Of a DNA stretch of 64,000 nucleotides, positions 34,533-43,720 are shown piece after piece. Both the position numbers and the translations under genes were made by a program. The stretch comes from an uncultured Dehalococcoidia bacterium (GTDB taxonomy: Bacteria > Chloroflexota > Dehalococcoidia > Lucifugimonadales > UBA3495): the NCBI GenBank assembly GCA_951812625.1, contig CATOSP010000002.1:1870788-1934787 (forward strand). Direction: 5' to 3'. A model generated the notes under the pieces. That model saw only the letters and a list, made by a program, of their open reading frames with translations. It did not search any database and had not been told where the DNA came from. Within the stretch, counting starts at the first letter, position 1. Each line of letters begins with the position of its first letter.

Positions 34533-35561
34533 CTACTTTCGTTGGTATATCTGCATCCGGTGCCGGTTGGACTCCGGAATGTAAAGCCTGCCATCGCGGT
34601 CGAACCTCACCGAGACAGGTCCCCAGAAGTAGGGTTCGGTCTGGGCCGAGATGTGTTGAGGTGTATTCAGGTGAGGCGGAAGGTCTGGGACCAGGTTGGA
34701 AATCTCCCTGGTCTCCTTCTCCTCCAGGTTGACGCTGAGGTAGTCCTCAGCCCACTTGGAATTAGTGGCCTGACCCCTCTCTACCAGCACAAAGCTCCCG
34801 TCCGGGGCAAACACCTGCAACCTCTCGTTCCCCCAGTCCGCAACGTACACGAACCCCTCATCATCAACACCAACGCCGGAGGGCCGGTTCAGTTGCCCGT
34901 CTCCATCGCCCGATTCTCCAAAGCTGGCAAGGTAGGCTCCATCGGTGGTGAACTTCTGAATCCGGTCGTTGCGCCAGTCGGCGACATATACGTTCGCTTC
35001 CTTGTCAACCGCGATCCCCCAGGGCAGGTTGAACTGCCCCGGTCCGCTGCCGAACTCTCCCCACTCGGCAATGAACTTGCCATCGGATGTGAGCTTCTGG
35101 ACCCGGCTGTTGTGTTGGTCGACGATGTACACGTTGTCGTTTGAGTCAATGGCGATTCCCGCAGGACCGTTGAACTCTCCTGAGCCACTGCCCTTGGTGT
35201 CCCATTTGTCTAGGAAATTGCCGGACGAGTCGAAGATGGTGACCCGGTGGTGCAACTCGTCGGTGATATAGAGCCTGTCCTTGCTGTCGAACACCATCGC
35301 TACCGGGGAACTGAACTGGTCGTCGCCGGTTCCTGCCCCGCTGCCAAACTCGCCCAGGTAGTCCTCGTCGAGATTGACGATCCCCACGCGTATCAGGTTC
35401 TTGCGGGCGGAGTCGCAGTGATTCAGCACGAAAATGCGGCCATCTTGCCCCACTGCGACGTCGTAGGGATTAACGAACCCCCGACCGGTCTGGTTCGTGG
35501 CCAGCCCGATGGTCTTGACATATTCCAGGGTCAATTGTTTGGGGCTTGCTTGTGTACTCAC
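34533..35561 (-). CDS. NHL-repeat beta-propeller protein
   Basis: 342 residues composed of about six NHL repeats, each with FNLPWGIAVDKEANVYVADWRNDRIQKFT-like sequence. Such propellers act as protein- or ligand-binding platforms, and some are lyases. No clear signal peptide. The GTG at 35561 is chosen because GGAGG lies at good spacing; a TTG at 35576 would lack a ribosome binding site. It is downstream of the DUF1800/DUF1501 pair, separated by a terminator-like hairpin. Confidence 0.85.
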   Translation of the reverse strand: MSTQASPKQLTLEYVKTIGLATNQTGRGFVNPYDVAVGQDGRIFVLNHCDSARKNLIRVGIVNLDEDYLGEFGSGAGTGDDQFSSPVAMVFDSKDRLYITDELHHRVTIFDSSGNFLDKWDTKGSGSGEFNGPAGIAIDSNDNVYIVDQHNSRVQKLTSDGKFIAEWGEFGSGPGQFNLPWGIAVDKEANVYVADWRNDRIQKFTTDGAYLASFGESGDGDGQLNRPSGVGVDDEGFVYVADWGNERLQVFAPDGSFVLVERGQATNSKWAEDYLSVNLEEKETREISNLVPDLPPHLNTPQHISAQTEPYFWGPVSVRFDRDGRLYIPESNRHRMQIYQRK

Positions 35562-35643
35562 TCCAGCAACCTCCAATTCAAGGATGTTGTAGCGTATTCA
35601 TGTAGGCAGTACGTTCCGTCTCCAGGACCGGACTCCATCGGAG

Positions 35644-35679
35644 AAAACGCGGGGGCCTAATCTTTCCGATCAAGCCCCC
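35644..35679 (-). terminator. Terminator-like hairpin after the DUF1800 gene
   Basis: On the minus strand GGGGGCTT (35679-35672) pairs with AGGCCCCC (35658-35651) around a 13-base loop, and is followed by GCGTTTTC. A second small stem (35686-35708) precedes it. Together they suggest that the DUF1501/DUF1800 transcript ends here. Confidence 0.45.
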
Positions 35680-35790
35680 TTTGAGAACGCCGCCCCATAC
35701 CCGGCGTTGGGCCGGAGCAGACGTTGATGATCCGCGTTTTCAGTGTGCAATCACCGCCAGGTCAAATGACCGGTATGAAGGCCGTGGCCC

Positions 35791-37206
35791 TTAAGCCAAT
35801 TGGTACTCCCTGGTTGCCGCGGCCAGGCTCAACAGCCCTGCCACCCGCTGCTCAGATTCGTCGCCTTCATCGCTGTTAGCCAGCGAAACGTCCCCTTGCA
35901 GCCCGGCGTATTCAATCAAAGCCGCCTTGGTGTCGTCCGAGACCTCAACCGGGCCGACTAGGTCGAGGCACCTGTCGACCAGTTCCTCCGGTGTAAAGGT
36001 CCCACCGTTCTCCCCAGCCAGGCGGTCTATAATACGGCGCACTCCCGGGTTCTGCACGTTTGCAAGCTCGTGGGCTACGAAGTTGATCCGCTCAACCAGG
36101 GCGCCGCTGTCGACCCACTCAATGCCTTCGTGCCAGCCTTCAACCGATGGGGGCTGCAACAAACCCTGGCCCATGTACACAGCCTGCCGGGCAACCTGTT
36201 CGATGCCGGGAGTAGGCTCCCTGTAACTGCCGGCCATGCGGACCGCGCCGATGACCAACTCCACCGGACCCTTGACCCTGGCCCATCTGGCCTTTTCCGA
36301 CTTGAAGTAATCGGAGTTGAAGAGAGTCCTCAGCACGGACCGGATTTCGTACCCGGAATCGAAGTAGGACTTCATCATCTCTTCGATGACCGTCTCGCCG
36401 TCTTCGTCAACCTCGTCGGCAGCGAAGAACTGGAACAGGCGGGTGCTCACAAATCGCGCCGTGGCCTCCTGCCGGGCGATAATCTCGACAATGTCCTGGC
36501 CGTTGAAATTGCCGGTCTCCCCAAGGAAGGTCTTCTCGCCGTCGTCGTGATCGTGGTCCCGGTATTGGAAGTGCCAGTTGATCCGGCTGTAGGGCCAGAT
36601 GGAGTCCCGGCTTGCCCGCGTGGACATGTACTCGGCATTGCCCAGAGTCCACCCGGTGAATGCTCGAGCGCACTCCTTGATGTCCTGCTCGGTATAGTTG
36701 CCGATGCCCATGGAAAACAGTTCCAGGAGTTCCCTCCCGTAGTTCTCGTTGATGGCTTCCTTGTGGTTGTCGTTGTTGTCCAGCCAGATGATCATGGCCG
36801 GGTCCCTGGACAATTCCACGAGCAACGTTGCATAGTTGCCGAGGCCGTAGGTCCGGAACATCTGGATCTGGTTCAAAAGGGCGTTGGCCTGGTTCAACTT
36901 GACGTAGCCGGTGGCGAAGAGGCTGTGCCAGAAGAGCGCCAGTTTCTCCTCCAACGGGTTCTGGGTAGTAATCATCCGGTACATCCAGTTAGCCGCCGCG
37001 CCGTCCGAAAGGCGCAACTCGGCTTGCTCTGTGTGGTACCGCCGAATGATGTCCTGGGGCAGGTCTTGCGGGTCTCCTGGGTGGAGCAGTTCTTCAACCG
37101 TGGCCTCGTATCCCTTGGCAACTGCCGCTTCAAGCTCGTCCCGAGTTGCGCCGAATCCAGCGCGGCGCATCAGGTGGGCCATAAGCGCAATATCCGCATT
37201 ACTCAC
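35791..37206 (-). CDS. DUF1800-family protein
   Basis: 471 residues. Diagnostic elements are MAHLMRRAGFGATRDELE at the N-terminus, KLALFWHSLFATG, NENYGRELLELFSMGIGNYTEQDIKECARAFTGWT, and LFQFFAADEV near the middle. The family has no settled function and is nearly always paired with a DUF1501 protein, as here. The GTG at 37206 has GGGAGGAAG upstream; 24 further in-frame codons to 37278 lack one. No signal peptide is apparent. Confidence 0.9.
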   Translation of the reverse strand: MSNADIALMAHLMRRAGFGATRDELEAAVAKGYEATVEELLHPGDPQDLPQDIIRRYHTEQAELRLSDGAAANWMYRMITTQNPLEEKLALFWHSLFATGYVKLNQANALLNQIQMFRTYGLGNYATLLVELSRDPAMIIWLDNNDNHKEAINENYGRELLELFSMGIGNYTEQDIKECARAFTGWTLGNAEYMSTRASRDSIWPYSRINWHFQYRDHDHDDGEKTFLGETGNFNGQDIVEIIARQEATARFVSTRLFQFFAADEVDEDGETVIEEMMKSYFDSGYEIRSVLRTLFNSDYFKSEKARWARVKGPVELVIGAVRMAGSYREPTPGIEQVARQAVYMGQGLLQPPSVEGWHEGIEWVDSGALVERINFVAHELANVQNPGVRRIIDRLAGENGGTFTPEELVDRCLDLVGPVEVSDDTKAALIEYAGLQGDVSLANSDEGDESEQRVAGLLSLAAATREYQLA

Positions 37207-37289
37207 GGCTTCTTCCTCCCGATTTGATTGATGGGTTGCGTTCGAATAGGCGCCGGCGCGGTGGCCGGCGCTTCGCATGGACAGGCGAT

Positions 37290-38423
37290 CTACTTGGAGA
37301 TGAACTCAAACTGCTCGAACTGGCCGTTGACGATGGAGGGCGCGTCCAGCCCGATCCAGCGCTCCAGTATCGTGCTGTAAGTGCTGCGGAAGTCGTTGTT
37401 GGCGCGAAGGTCGCCTTCCTGTTGCTCCGCCTCTTCCAGGGACGGGAACCGGCCGTACATTCCCCCGTTGACCTCCCCGCCGATCACCATTGCGATGCTT
37501 CCCGCGCCGTGGTCGGTACCGGAGCCGTTGTCCTTGATCCGCCGCCCGAACTCGGACCACACGAAGATCAGCGTATCGTCTTGGTAGCCGTGCTCCTCTA
37601 GGTCAGCGTAGAAATCGCCGATCGCGGCGGAAACGTCATCCCACAGCTTGGCGTGAACGGGCAATTCGCCGCCATGGGTGTCGAAACTCCCGACCGAGGT
37701 ATAGTAGATGCGGGTCCCGAGGTCGGCAAACATCACCTGCGCAGCGTTCTTCAAGCTCTGGGCAATGCCGCTCTGGGCATATTCAATCGAGGATGAGTAC
37801 CGTTCCGGGGCGGTCCGAAGGATATCCGCTCCGCGAAGGGCATCGCGCCCGGTCTGGCCAAGGGATTCTAGGACCGGGTCCCGGCTTCGGTCGGGGCCGT
37901 ACATCCGGGCGAAAGCTTCCAGGGTGTACTTCTTCTGCTGGTCGTCATCAACGTCGGGGAACAGTCCATAGGTCTCCAGGTTGCCCACGGACGCCACTGG
38001 GACGCCGCGGCTGGCTAGGGACCTGGGAAGCCCGCGCCCGAAGTTGACGGCTGTTAGCACGTTCTCACCCTGGGGGTCCATGTCTTTAACGGCACGCCCC
38101 AGCCACCCTTCGGTTGCGATCTTGTCTGGCTCGGCAGTGTGCCAGATGTCCATTGAACGGAAGTGGGAGCGGTTGGGGTTGGCATAGCCGATACCGTTAA
38201 TCAGCGCGACCTTGCCCCTGTCCCAGAGTGACTTTACCTCGGGGGCGTGGGGAGTCAGGCCGAGTTCATCGTTGAGGGGAAGCAAGTCTTCCGCTGCCAT
38301 GTTCACGTTGGGCCGGAAGTCGTAGTAGAGTCCGTTGTTGTAGGGAACCACCGTGTTTAGCGCATCGTTTGCGCCGGTAAGCTGGATAATGACCAGGTTC
38401 TTTTCTCTGCCGCTGGACACCAT
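37290..38423 (-). CDS. DUF1501-family protein
   Basis: 377 residues related to the alkaline-phosphatase/sulfatase-like DUF1501 family: NLVIIQLTGANDALNTVVPYNN, GYANPNRSHFRSMDIWHTA, and SFDTHGGELPVHAKLWDDV with FVWSEFGRRIKDNGSGTDHGAG. Many members carry a Tat signal; this one starts directly at the core domain. GGGAGG is upstream of the ATG. The DUF1800 partner follows after 83 bases. Function is unknown, though association with exported redox or polymer-binding systems is common. Confidence 0.9.
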   Translation of the reverse strand: MVSSGREKNLVIIQLTGANDALNTVVPYNNGLYYDFRPNVNMAAEDLLPLNDELGLTPHAPEVKSLWDRGKVALINGIGYANPNRSHFRSMDIWHTAEPDKIATEGWLGRAVKDMDPQGENVLTAVNFGRGLPRSLASRGVPVASVGNLETYGLFPDVDDDQQKKYTLEAFARMYGPDRSRDPVLESLGQTGRDALRGADILRTAPERYSSSIEYAQSGIAQSLKNAAQVMFADLGTRIYYTSVGSFDTHGGELPVHAKLWDDVSAAIGDFYADLEEHGYQDDTLIFVWSEFGRRIKDNGSGTDHGAGSIAMVIGGEVNGGMYGRFPSLEEAEQQEGDLRANNDFRSTYSTILERWIGLDAPSIVNGQFEQFEFISK

Positions 38424-38593
38424 ATTTGACCTCCCTCAGGATCGGTTAGCCTCTGATACAGGAGTTGGCGCGACGGACTACACCGACCGCGCCTTGCGCC
38501 GAGGTTCGTTAAATTACGCCCCTAACTTTATGCAACTACGCCTGAATTGTCAATCAGACGAAGCCGCACCACATACCGCATCTCGGGCCAACT

Positions 38594-40129
38594 CTACCCC
38601 GTAGCCACCAGGTCCGACACCCGCTCACCGATCATTATTGCTGTGGCGTTGGTGTTCGCCCGCACCACGTTGGGAAGAATGGACGGGTCGGCCACGCGAA
38701 TGCCCTCAAGCCCGTGGACCCGCAGCCGCTGGTCAACCACTGCCATGGAGTCCGACGCGGACCCCATCTTGCACGTCCCGGAAACGTGTCGGGCTGTGCC
38801 CACCGTGCGCAGCATATAGGCGTCCAGAAGATCATCGGATACCAGCTCCTCATCCGTTGGAGCAACCCGCACAGCTAGCAGGCCCCGGTAATGCTCGCTC
38901 TCAAGGAGCCGGACGCAGAGTCGAATCGCGCCGCGCAGACGCTCCCGGTCCAGGGGATGTTCCAGGTAATGGTAGTTGAACTCGGGTTGCACGTTGGGGT
39001 CGGCCGACGAGAGCCGTAATTCCCCGGCGCTCATCGGAAGCTCCAGGGCACAGGAGAATCGGAACCCCTCGTCCGGGATTACCTCACCGCTAAGTGAAGC
39101 GAACACTGAGCTTGTGGTAATCATCACGTCGTTGGGGTAAGGAGAGTCTTCAGCCGTGTAGCGTAGGGCAATCCGGGTCCCCGGATTATCGGTGACCAGC
39201 CTGACACCCTCCCTGGCCATCAGTTGCACTCCGACGCTGGGATGGTTCCGAAGGTTCTGGCCCACCCCTGGGAGATCACGTACAACAGGAATCCCGAAAC
39301 TCCGCAGATGTTCTGCCGGACCCACGCCGGAAAGCAGGAGCAGATGGGATGAACGCAGCCCCCCACCACACAGTACGATTTCATCGGCCTCTACCGTGTA
39401 TATCTCCCCGCCGCTCTCCACTTCCATTCCTACGGCCCGGTTGCCCTCGAATACCACGCGCCGGGCCAGCACGTTGCCCCTCACCGTCAGGTTCAGGCGG
39501 TGCCGAGCCGTGCTGAGGTGGCTCAGGGCCACGCTCATACGGATGCCTTCCGGGTTGTTCATCGGTATCGCGCCGACGCCGGTGGAGTCCGGGCCGTTCA
39601 TGTCATGGGTCTCCGGAAACCCCGCTGCGATGCAGGCCTGCCGGAGGGCCGCCTGGATGGGAGCCAGCGGGTCGTTCGCACGGCGGAGAACAGGGAGAGG
39701 CCCATCCGAGCCATGAAAGTCGTCCCGGATGTCCTGGTCCGTCTCCATCCGGCGATAGTATGGAAGGACATTGACGTACGACCACTCGTCGTTGCCTAGC
39801 GCGGCGTAGTCATCGAAGTCCTGCGTGAGACCGCGCAGCAATACCTGGCCGTTAATTGCCCCGGAACCGCCGACGACCTTTCCCTGGGCCACGTGAATCT
39901 CGCCCTGGGTATCGTTGATGGTTCCCCTCAAGGACCAATTATGCGACGCCCCCCGGGTCTCAGCTTCCCTGGTGTTTCCATACTTCAGTTCGTCGGGAAG
40001 ATGCTCCATCTCTGGGTAGTCCGGCCCGGCTTCCAGAAGCAGCACCGAACGGGAGGGGTCCTCCGACAGTCTGGTTGCCGCAGCACATCCCGCCGAACCT
40101 GCTCCAACGACGATCACGTCATACTTCAT
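38594..40129 (-). CDS. GMC-family FAD oxidoreductase
   Basis: 511-residue glucose-methanol-choline oxidoreductase. The FAD-binding VVGAGSAGCAAATRLSE is at residues 6-22, and GGSGAINGQVLLRG follows. LCGGGLRSSHLLLLSGVGP is the second signature, with GTARHVSGTCKMG and the C-terminal VADPSILPNVVRANTNATAIMIGE. The active-site His is in HVSGT. Members oxidise primary alcohols such as choline, polyethylene glycol or other alcohols; the substrate here is not known. GGAGGGAG precedes the ATG. Confidence 0.92.
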   Translation of the reverse strand: MKYDVIVVGAGSAGCAAATRLSEDPSRSVLLLEAGPDYPEMEHLPDELKYGNTREAETRGASHNWSLRGTINDTQGEIHVAQGKVVGGSGAINGQVLLRGLTQDFDDYAALGNDEWSYVNVLPYYRRMETDQDIRDDFHGSDGPLPVLRRANDPLAPIQAALRQACIAAGFPETHDMNGPDSTGVGAIPMNNPEGIRMSVALSHLSTARHRLNLTVRGNVLARRVVFEGNRAVGMEVESGGEIYTVEADEIVLCGGGLRSSHLLLLSGVGPAEHLRSFGIPVVRDLPGVGQNLRNHPSVGVQLMAREGVRLVTDNPGTRIALRYTAEDSPYPNDVMITTSSVFASLSGEVIPDEGFRFSCALELPMSAGELRLSSADPNVQPEFNYHYLEHPLDRERLRGAIRLCVRLLESEHYRGLLAVRVAPTDEELVSDDLLDAYMLRTVGTARHVSGTCKMGSASDSMAVVDQRLRVHGLEGIRVADPSILPNVVRANTNATAIMIGERVSDLVATG

Positions 40130-40186
40130 TGCTCCCTCCTGAATGGTGGTCTTGTCTCAGCAGCATGTTGCCGGTTAAACCCTCGA

Positions 40187-41875
40187 TTAACAGGATCCAG
40201 TCTGATACCTCTGCCAACGCTCCATCTCCACGGCGAACCACAGCGCCATGCTTCCCGTCCGGTCGTCGAACCCGGAGATCGCGGGCCTGTCCAGGTACTC
40301 CTTCACGGACGTTTGTACCCCGGTGCCGGTGCATCCGTCCACCACGTTTGCTTGGTCATCGACCCGTTCCGACACGCCCTGCCACGCCAATTCCAACACT
40401 GGGATGTACGAATCGTCCAGCCATCCCCGGCGAAGCCCCCGGGCCAGCGAGTATCCAAACATGCTCGTGGATGTGTGCTCCTGGTACGAGCCGGGAAAGT
40501 CCAGTAGTTGCAGAAGCATACCCGACGGCGTCTGCACTCGGACCAGCGCGTCCAGCAACCTCCGGCACATGCCTGCCAGGGTGTTCCGGTCGGGATGGTC
40601 TTCGGGCAGGTATGTCAGGGTTTCCGTCAGTCCCAGGGCGGCAAAACCATTGCCGCGGCCCCAAAAGAACGGGCCCGACCGGCAGTGCCAGAACAGGCCG
40701 TCTTCCTGTTGTATTCCGGCATTCAGTAGGAACTTCACCAGCATGTCCAGGTAACGGGACTCGCCGGTCTGCCGGAACGCACGCCCCAGCATGGCCCCGG
40801 CCATGAACATGTCCTCGGTGCGGAAGTCGGGGTCGCAGGGCGGCGGTGCCCCGTTTCCCTCCCCCGGCCGGTAGCGGTCAGCCACGTCAACAATCAGACG
40901 GGAGTAACGCTCGTCCCCGGTCGTCTCGGCAAGTTCGCCTGCCCAGATCAGCCCTGCTAGGTTCGCGCCTCCGGGGTTGTCTCCAAACCACGGGGTTTCC
41001 CCGGACATCCTGGACGAAACGAGCGTGGCGATCTCCTCGGCGGGAGACTCGACCTCCGGGTCCAACTGAGCCAACCGAAACCGCCCGCTGATGCCAACCC
41101 CCTGCGTATAGTTCACGGGGTCCAACTCATGCCCATAGACCGAGGCCAGCACACGGGCCACGTCCAGGTAGCTGCGCTGGCGCCGGGCGTCCAGAGTCCG
41201 CCGGGCGGGAGACACCCTGTCCGCTGCGTCCAGGTTGCCGATCGCGTTCCAGAGCCGGTCAAGCTCCGTTGGCAACTGCTCAGGCGGCGTCGTCAGCCGC
41301 ACACCGGGGATCGGCCCCAGGTTATCCGGGTTTCCAACCCCAATAGCCGCCAGCAGGGAACCGTCCTGTTCTATGGGCTGCGCGCCCAATGCCTCTCCGA
41401 GGCCGGCGGCTGCGGCGTTTGCCTGCCAGCTTGCAACACCGCCTGCATTCACCTCAAGCACCAGTCCCGGTGCCTGAAAGCATACCCACCGCCAGAGGTA
41501 GCGGATCTCCGGCTGTTCCGGGTCGAAGAAAAAGTTCCCGCCAGGCGGGAACCCCAGTGATTGGTCGCCGTTCCCTTCCGGGTTGACACATGGCGCGGCG
41601 CTCAGGGCAACACCATCCCCGACCGCCGGACCAGCGGCCCGGTACAATTCCAGCGTGCGCATCGCAAGCGAGACGTCCTCGTCATCGCCGGAAAACCCGG
41701 AGAGCAACAATACCCTCATGCTCGAGGACTCGGGTATGTATGCGTCGCGGTGCAGCAGGGCGGGAATCCCCTGCGTTCCCCTGGTAACTCCCCAGTGAAC
41801 GACCTCCCAAACGTCTGGGAGGCTCCCGGCTTCTGATGCTAATGCGGCCGCGAGACCACCACGGTCTTGAGTCAT
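40187..41875 (-). CDS. Two-domain protein: M14-peptidase-like N-terminus fused to GH88/GH105-like barrel
   Basis: 562 residues. The N-terminal ~190 residues look like a degenerate M14 carboxypeptidase fold: SMRVLLLSGFSGDDEDVSL sits where the metal motif HxxE would be, then SAAPCVNPEGNG and GLVLEVNAGG. Residues from about 240 resemble the (alpha/alpha)6 barrel of unsaturated uronyl hydrolases: YRPGEGNGAPPPCDPDFRTEDMFMAGAM, FWGRGNGFAALGL, and FPGSYQEHTSTSMFGYSLARG. The metal ligands of the first domain seem lost. The ATG at 41875 has GAGGGA upstream. The call is from pattern recognition only. Confidence 0.6.
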   Translation of the reverse strand: MTQDRGGLAAALASEAGSLPDVWEVVHWGVTRGTQGIPALLHRDAYIPESSSMRVLLLSGFSGDDEDVSLAMRTLELYRAAGPAVGDGVALSAAPCVNPEGNGDQSLGFPPGGNFFFDPEQPEIRYLWRWVCFQAPGLVLEVNAGGVASWQANAAAAGLGEALGAQPIEQDGSLLAAIGVGNPDNLGPIPGVRLTTPPEQLPTELDRLWNAIGNLDAADRVSPARRTLDARRQRSYLDVARVLASVYGHELDPVNYTQGVGISGRFRLAQLDPEVESPAEEIATLVSSRMSGETPWFGDNPGGANLAGLIWAGELAETTGDERYSRLIVDVADRYRPGEGNGAPPPCDPDFRTEDMFMAGAMLGRAFRQTGESRYLDMLVKFLLNAGIQQEDGLFWHCRSGPFFWGRGNGFAALGLTETLTYLPEDHPDRNTLAGMCRRLLDALVRVQTPSGMLLQLLDFPGSYQEHTSTSMFGYSLARGLRRGWLDDSYIPVLELAWQGVSERVDDQANVVDGCTGTGVQTSVKEYLDRPAISGFDDRTGSMALWFAVEMERWQRYQTGSC

Positions 41876-41988
41876 GTATAGACCATCCCTCAGCAAAGAA
41901 AATCACAATGCTGCCAGTCGGCAACTGATTCTACACTTTCCCATACCCTTGGGGGTAGTTCTACGGTGCGGGACAACTCAATCGGCGT

Positions 41989-41994
41989 TATACT
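41989..41994 (+). promoter_or_regulatory. Possible -10 element upstream of the CoA-transferase gene
   Basis: TATACT lies about 50 bases before the ATG at 42043. No good -35 is seen at the usual distance, so this is tentative. Confidence 0.3.
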
Positions 41995-42042
41995 CTGGCC
42001 AACATCCGGCCCGGCTGCGGGCAACTTGGCAGGAGAATAGTA

Positions 42043-43254
42043 ATGTCCCAGAACGGCCATAACACTGTGCTCGATGGAGTGCGGATACTCGAACTGGCAC
42101 GCTGGCAGGCTGCGCCCCGGGGTTCCTTGATACTGCGCGACATGGGCGCAGAGGTCATCAAGCTGGAATGGCGAAAGGGAGGCGATCTGCGCAACTCCGG
42201 CCCATTCGTTGGTGAAATGAGCGTCCAGTTCGCCGCCTACAACCGCGGCAAGAAGAGCGTCACCCTCAACACGCGCCACGAAAAGGGTAAAGACCTGTTC
42301 TTCCGTCTTTTGGAAGTCTCAGACGTGGTGCTGGAGAACTTCAGGCCCGGCACAATGGAGGAAATGGGCTTCGGGTACGAAAAGATGGCCGAGGTGAACC
42401 CCGGCATCATCCTGGCATCTGTTTCTGGCTTCGGCCAGTATGGGCCATACCGTGACCGCCAGTGCTTCGACCCCATCATTCAGGCTATGAGCGGCATAGG
42501 CGACCAGACCGGCCGTGGTTTCGACCAACCCATCATGGCCAACGGTCCCATCATGGACCGTACCGCCGCCCTTCATGCCACCATCGGGATCCTGGGTGCG
42601 CTGCGCCACCGCGACCGCACCGGTGAGGGGCAGTGGCTGGAGGTGGCGATGCTGGACGGCGGGATCACCCTGGAAGAGGTGGCGCTCGCCATGTGCTACG
42701 AGACCAACACCAACGATTTCGTGAGGACGGGCAGTTTCCTCCGGTGCAAGGACGGCTGGGTAACCACCGGCGCAGCCAGGGCCGGAATGTGGGAACGGAT
42801 GCTCAAGGTAATGGGCTACGACGACCTGTCCGACGATCCTGAATACGCCGCGCCCATGTTCGCCACCGATAAGGCCGAAATCAGAATGGAGCTACTTCAC
42901 CTCTGGTGCGAGGAACGCACCGTCCAGGAAGTTGAAGACGCCCTCGTTGCCGCCGACATTCCATTCGGTCCGGTAAAGTCCATCCCGGAAGTGCTGGAGG
43001 ACAGGCACCTGTGGGAGCGGGAAGTGATGATCGAGGCGGAAATCCCGGAACCCCCCGGCAAGAAGATGCTCGTCCCTGGCCCCACCATCATCAAGTATTC
43101 CAGGACACCTACCACCGCTGGCCCTATCCCACGCTACGGCGAGCACAACGGGGAGATTTACGGTCGTCTCCTGGGTCTGGACGACGCGGAATTGGCTGGG
43201 CTCGTCGAAGACGGGGTCATCACTTGGGACAACTGCCCCTTGCCAAATGAATAG
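42043..43254 (+). CDS. CaiB/BaiF family III CoA-transferase (2 of 2)
   Basis: 403 residues. The N-terminus VLDGVRILELARWQAAPRG, DMGAEVIKLE, KKSVTLNTRHEKGKDLFFRLLEVSDVVLENF and GFGQYGPYRDRQCFDP are classical; the catalytic Asp is probably that of CFDPIIQAMSG. Relatives move CoA between succinyl-, formyl- or other acyl-CoAs and free acids. It has AGGAGA upstream and is monocistronic, unlike its paralog at 11197. Substrate unknown. Confidence 0.9.
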   Translation: MSQNGHNTVLDGVRILELARWQAAPRGSLILRDMGAEVIKLEWRKGGDLRNSGPFVGEMSVQFAAYNRGKKSVTLNTRHEKGKDLFFRLLEVSDVVLENFRPGTMEEMGFGYEKMAEVNPGIILASVSGFGQYGPYRDRQCFDPIIQAMSGIGDQTGRGFDQPIMANGPIMDRTAALHATIGILGALRHRDRTGEGQWLEVAMLDGGITLEEVALAMCYETNTNDFVRTGSFLRCKDGWVTTGAARAGMWERMLKVMGYDDLSDDPEYAAPMFATDKAEIRMELLHLWCEERTVQEVEDALVAADIPFGPVKSIPEVLEDRHLWEREVMIEAEIPEPPGKKMLVPGPTIIKYSRTPTTAGPIPRYGEHNGEIYGRLLGLDDAELAGLVEDGVITWDNCPLPNE

Positions 43255-43447
43255 AACGCATGTACCATAGGATTCGTCCGGCCCGTAAGGCCCTCCACCG
43301 CAAAACCCCATAAGGAGGGCAGGGCCAGTCCAGGACAGCCACTGAGGCACACAATGTTTAGTGTCTGAAACAACTGGCAAGGAAACCCGCAAGCACCAGT
43401 CTAGCCCCTCTCCAGAATCGGTCTCCTGCATCTCCGGCAACCGCAAA

Positions 43448-43660
43448 TGTCCGGTTTTGTCCGGATATGACCGGAAAATCGGTGATTTCCTCTCTTCCAC
43501 TCTCCTGCCCGGCCACTGCTTCAGGTATCAAAACGCAGCCCGCTCCCGGCAGCCCTTCTGCTCCCCAAATTCCGCTCCCGGCAAGTCTCGCCATCCAGAA
43601 GTGCCCTTTGTCCGGTTTTGTCCGCTTCTGACCGGAAAAACGGGATTTTCTCTCCCTTCC
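43448..43660 (+). repeat. Two direct repeats of about 51 bases with nested shorter repeats
   Basis: Copy A (43448-43498) and copy B (43609-43660) both begin TGTCCGGTTTTGTCCG, share GACCGGAAAA further in, and end in a TCTC-CTTCC segment. Between them an 11-base unit CGCTCCCGGCA occurs twice (43541-43551 and 43573-43583). The arrangement is long-short-short-long. In copy A, TCCGG and CCGGA form a small dyad. This lies in the 466-base gap 43255-43720, which shows no convincing gene, just before an unknown protein. Confidence 0.7.
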
Positions 43661-43720
43661 GCAAGAAGGGGATTTACCCCCTCGCTCCATACTCATTAAC
43701 TCGCTCGCAGAGGTGTAACC

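Noticed and set aside
26565..35708. Similar CGCCGCCCCATAC strings near 26570 and 35690 as a dispersed repeat
   Set aside because: The shared run is only about 13 bases, which is not convincing in GC-rich DNA without further copies.
43361..43699. 112-codon plus-strand frame overlapping the direct repeats
   Set aside because: It has a GTG start without a ribosome binding site, composition dictated by the repeats and no family resemblance.
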